Source of the DNA: Verrucomicrobiota bacterium
GTDB taxonomy: Bacteria; Verrucomicrobiota; Lentisphaeria; Oligosphaerales; Oligosphaeraceae
Direction of reading: 5' to 3'
DNA: 53,997 nucleotides
NCBI GenBank assembly: GCA_019136135.1
Contig: JAGVUR010000192.1
Location: forward strand, 1 to 53,997
Positions 52,237 to 53,997 of the stretch are shown here, piece by piece (within the stretch, counting starts at the first letter, position 1; each line of letters begins with the position of its first letter). The position numbers were made by a program, and so were the translations under genes. Under the pieces are notes generated by a model that was given only the letters and a program-made list of their open reading frames with translations, searched no databases and had not been told where the DNA came from.

Positions 52237-53555
52237 AACAGATATTTTTCCTATTTCTCTGTTGTTTGCTGTCGTTTGCAGCCAAGGGGGCCCTCTGTGA
52301 ATACGAGATTGCGGTGCCCACTGGGGCATCTAGCGCTTTGCTGAGCCTGGAGTTGCCGGCTGAAGCCCTGATTTCACTAGGTGGGCGTCCGGAACGCCTG
52401 AGAATTCTTGACCGGCATGGCAAAGCAGTTCCTTGGTTGCGGGAACAGATCAAGAGCAGCGCCACAGTTCGCGTACAAGACGAATGTAAAAGCACGGCGA
52501 CCGTGGTTCGGGAAATTGGGCAGGGCGGTTTGGTGCTGCACTTTGAACTGGACGAAAAATCGCCTCAACCCAATGGCTTGAGCATAGAGACCGGCGTAGA
52601 GGATTTCGAGCAGTCAGTCGAAATTCTTGGTTGGGAGGATGGCGCCTGGCATAGCCTGCTGAAGGATGGTTTTATCTTCGATAGTAGCCGTGTCTTGCGG
52701 CTGCGCAATGTGGATTTGACTTTTGACAGCCGTCAATGCCGTAGATTCAAGGTGATGATTTCCCTGGCGGCTTTGGAACGGCAGGCGGAATTGCGCTCCG
52801 TGCGCCAAACTTGGAATAAGGAGGAGGCGGTCGAGACGGTTGCAGCTACTGAAATCCGTACGCAGGCCTTTAAGATCGAGCGCGTGCGCTTCTGGAAAGT
52901 TCATGAGCGGCAGGCAGAGGACAGGCCCTGCTGGTTGACGGTTGACAGTGGTGAATTCACGGTTCGGAATGTACCCAACGAAAAGCAGACCTGCGTTGAA
53001 CTGTCGCCAGCCTGTTTTCCTGTTTGCGGAATCCGAATCGACAGTGCCGAGGCCAACTTCAGCAGAATAGTCCGGGTATTTAAAAAGAAAAACATGCTTC
53101 TTGCAGAGGAGCGTATCTGGGCCATTGACTTGCCGGGCTATCGGAAAAATCATCTTGAGTTGCGCTTTTCACCGGAAGAGGAAGGCCCTCTGCAGGTGAT
53201 TTTCCAGGATGATGACAATCCACCCCTGAAGTTGAAGAAAATCCAATACCTGATTCCAGCATACCGCCTGTTGTTTTTTGTGGAGGCGGAGCAATTGCCC
53301 TGCCGCTTGACGGCGGAACCCGACGGCGCAGAGCCAAATTATGGCAGTGCGGAACTGATTCGCGAAGCCATGCAGAAAACATCGGCGCAGCAGGCGACCC
53401 TGCTTGAACGCAAGGGCGTTCCCATCCCCTTGCAGTCGCCGACCCCAGCTTCCACCTTCCCGCGCTGGGTCTTGTATCTCGTGCTTTGCATCGCTGCAGT
53501 TGCTCTGACTTGGGCATTAACCGCTGCCGCGCGCAAGAATAACGCCGATGCTTGA
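52233..53555 (+). CDS. DUF3999 family periplasmic/membrane protein
   Basis: 440 aa, starting within the stop of the DUF2339 gene (ATGA overlap). It begins with a signal peptide (MKQIFFLFLCCLLSFAAKG). The mature part is beta-rich with paired strands (YEIAVPTGASSALLSLELP, LRLRNVDLTFDSRQCR, LELRFSPEEEGPLQVIFQ). A single C-terminal membrane helix (WVLYLVLCIAAVALTWAL) anchors it. This is the DUF3999 organisation, and genes of this family are usually next to DUF2339. The pair probably forms an envelope complex, function unknown. Confidence 0.88.
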   Translation: MKQIFFLFLCCLLSFAAKGALCEYEIAVPTGASSALLSLELPAEALISLGGRPERLRILDRHGKAVPWLREQIKSSATVRVQDECKSTATVVREIGQGGLVLHFELDEKSPQPNGLSIETGVEDFEQSVEILGWEDGAWHSLLKDGFIFDSSRVLRLRNVDLTFDSRQCRRFKVMISLAALERQAELRSVRQTWNKEEAVETVAATEIRTQAFKIERVRFWKVHERQAEDRPCWLTVDSGEFTVRNVPNEKQTCVELSPACFPVCGIRIDSAEANFSRIVRVFKKKNMLLAEERIWAIDLPGYRKNHLELRFSPEEEGPLQVIFQDDDNPPLKLKKIQYLIPAYRLLFFVEAEQLPCRLTAEPDGAEPNYGSAELIREAMQKTSAQQATLLERKGVPIPLQSPTPASTFPRWVLYLVLCIAAVALTWALTAAARKNNADA

Positions 53556-53670
53556 TCTTTTGCCGAAAGTCTTGGATGAGCAAGCAACCACTGGAAATTC
53601 GCCAATTCCAGGAAAAATCGACCTGGCATCCTAAAGAAGCAGCCGAGACTAGCTATTCAGTTCTGATGCA

Positions 53671-53796
53671 TTGATTTTCAAATGCTTATAAAGTTCGTTC
53701 CGTTTACCATGTTGGCGAATTGAAATGCGCCAGTCTTTCGTAGCGCCTTTACAAGGCGCCCGGCATGGGGGCATCCTATCCCCGGGCTGAAGCCCC
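53671..53796 (+). repeat. Truncated copy of the 417-bp MITE-like repeat
   Basis: The sequence TTATAAAGTTCGTTCCGT, GAATTGAAATGCGCCAG, GCGCCTTTACAAGGCGCC and TCCCCGGGCTGAAGCCCC follows the left half of the 7005 element in the same order and spacing. The left terminal repeat is missing and the match ends inside the first large palindrome. It lies after the DUF2339/DUF3999 pair. Confidence 0.75.
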
Positions 53797-53997
53797 ATAG
53801 GCGTCAGGTTGTTTTCGCCTCTTAATCGGTTTTTGTAGGAAAACATATCTCTTTTATAAGGCATAAGTCCTTCCAGCGCAATATATTAAGCTCGGAGAGC
53901 TGGCATCATAAGTAACCCCGTTATGAAAATGTCAAGTGGCGTCGGGAGTAGAAAGCGTTGAATTTTTTGATTTTTTCTGGAATTTACCTTCCGTTTT
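53797..53997. other. Intergenic end of window, no gene recognised
   Basis: AT-rich sequence with short T runs, for example near 53960-53990. I see no coding frame with a ribosome site, no RNA gene and no clear terminator. It may contain the promoter of a gene beyond the window. Confidence 0.4.

Noticed and set aside
53606..53640. Terminator after the DUF3999 gene
   Set aside because: The inverted pair CTGGAA/TTCCAG near 53610-53630 is short and is not followed by a T run.

Overview
This 54-kb window looks like a chromosomal segment from a moderately GC-rich member of the PVC superphylum, most likely Lentisphaerota/Victivallales-like. That is an inference from the gene mix: many carbohydrate-active enzymes without SusCD-type transporters, DUF2264, a Gfo/Idh/MocA dehydrogenase, a DUF711 protein, a bacterial alpha-2-macroglobulin, a DUF2339/DUF3999 pair, and dispersed palindromic repeats. 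No rRNA, tRNA or CRISPR array was seen.

Region 1 (1-7914) is a decaying defence island. It starts with an AT-rich hypothetical gene and a dead ORF remnant. A complete Type I restriction-modification locus (hsdR, hsdM, hsdS) follows, with remnants of a DUF262-type gene between hsdM and hsdS. A 417-bp non-autonomous element with perfect 18-bp terminal inverted repeats and a 5-bp target duplication has inserted exactly at the junction between hsdS and the next gene. That next gene is a truncated SIR2-like gene, now cut off from its ribosome binding site. A frameshifted ISAzo13-type transposase remnant ends the island.

Region 2 (7970-17180) is a sugar-degradation block. A minus-strand operon (GH43-like, GH-like with a trimerisation-type C-terminus, 1272-aa secreted LamG/CBM9-like protein) is divergent from a plus-strand pair (unclassified 260-aa protein and a Gfo/Idh/MocA dehydrogenase). 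A broken IS4-type transposase fills 17.2-17.8 kb.

Region 3 (18220-37081) is one collinear array of 15 plus-strand genes with gaps of 0-52 nt. It has a candidate promoter before glgP and a strong terminator after pepC. It carries glycogen phosphorylase, a glycerophosphodiesterase overlapping a NagD-type phosphatase, DUF711, a metallophosphoesterase, a GT9 heptosyltransferase-like enzyme, SppA, an orphan peptide-binding protein, a beta-helix polysaccharide-active protein, a second copy of the unclassified 260-aa family, and an unrecognised 536-aa protein overlapping a SAM methyltransferase.

Region 4 (37174-40416, minus) is a three-gene sugar operon: a sialidase-like propeller, DUF2264 and a xylose-isomerase-like TIM barrel. 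Region 5 (40948-53555, plus) holds a 2058-aa alpha-2-macroglobulin with an intact thioester motif and a striking Trp/Tyr-rich insert, then a GT4 glycosyltransferase, aroA, and a promoter-led DUF2339/DUF3999 membrane pair. Two further partial copies of the 417-bp repeat lie at 40.5 kb and 53.7 kb.

The best candidates for undescribed biology are the 536-aa protein plus methyltransferase pair, the paralogous family at 15087 and 32643, and the repeat element that rewired the hsdS/SIR2 junction.
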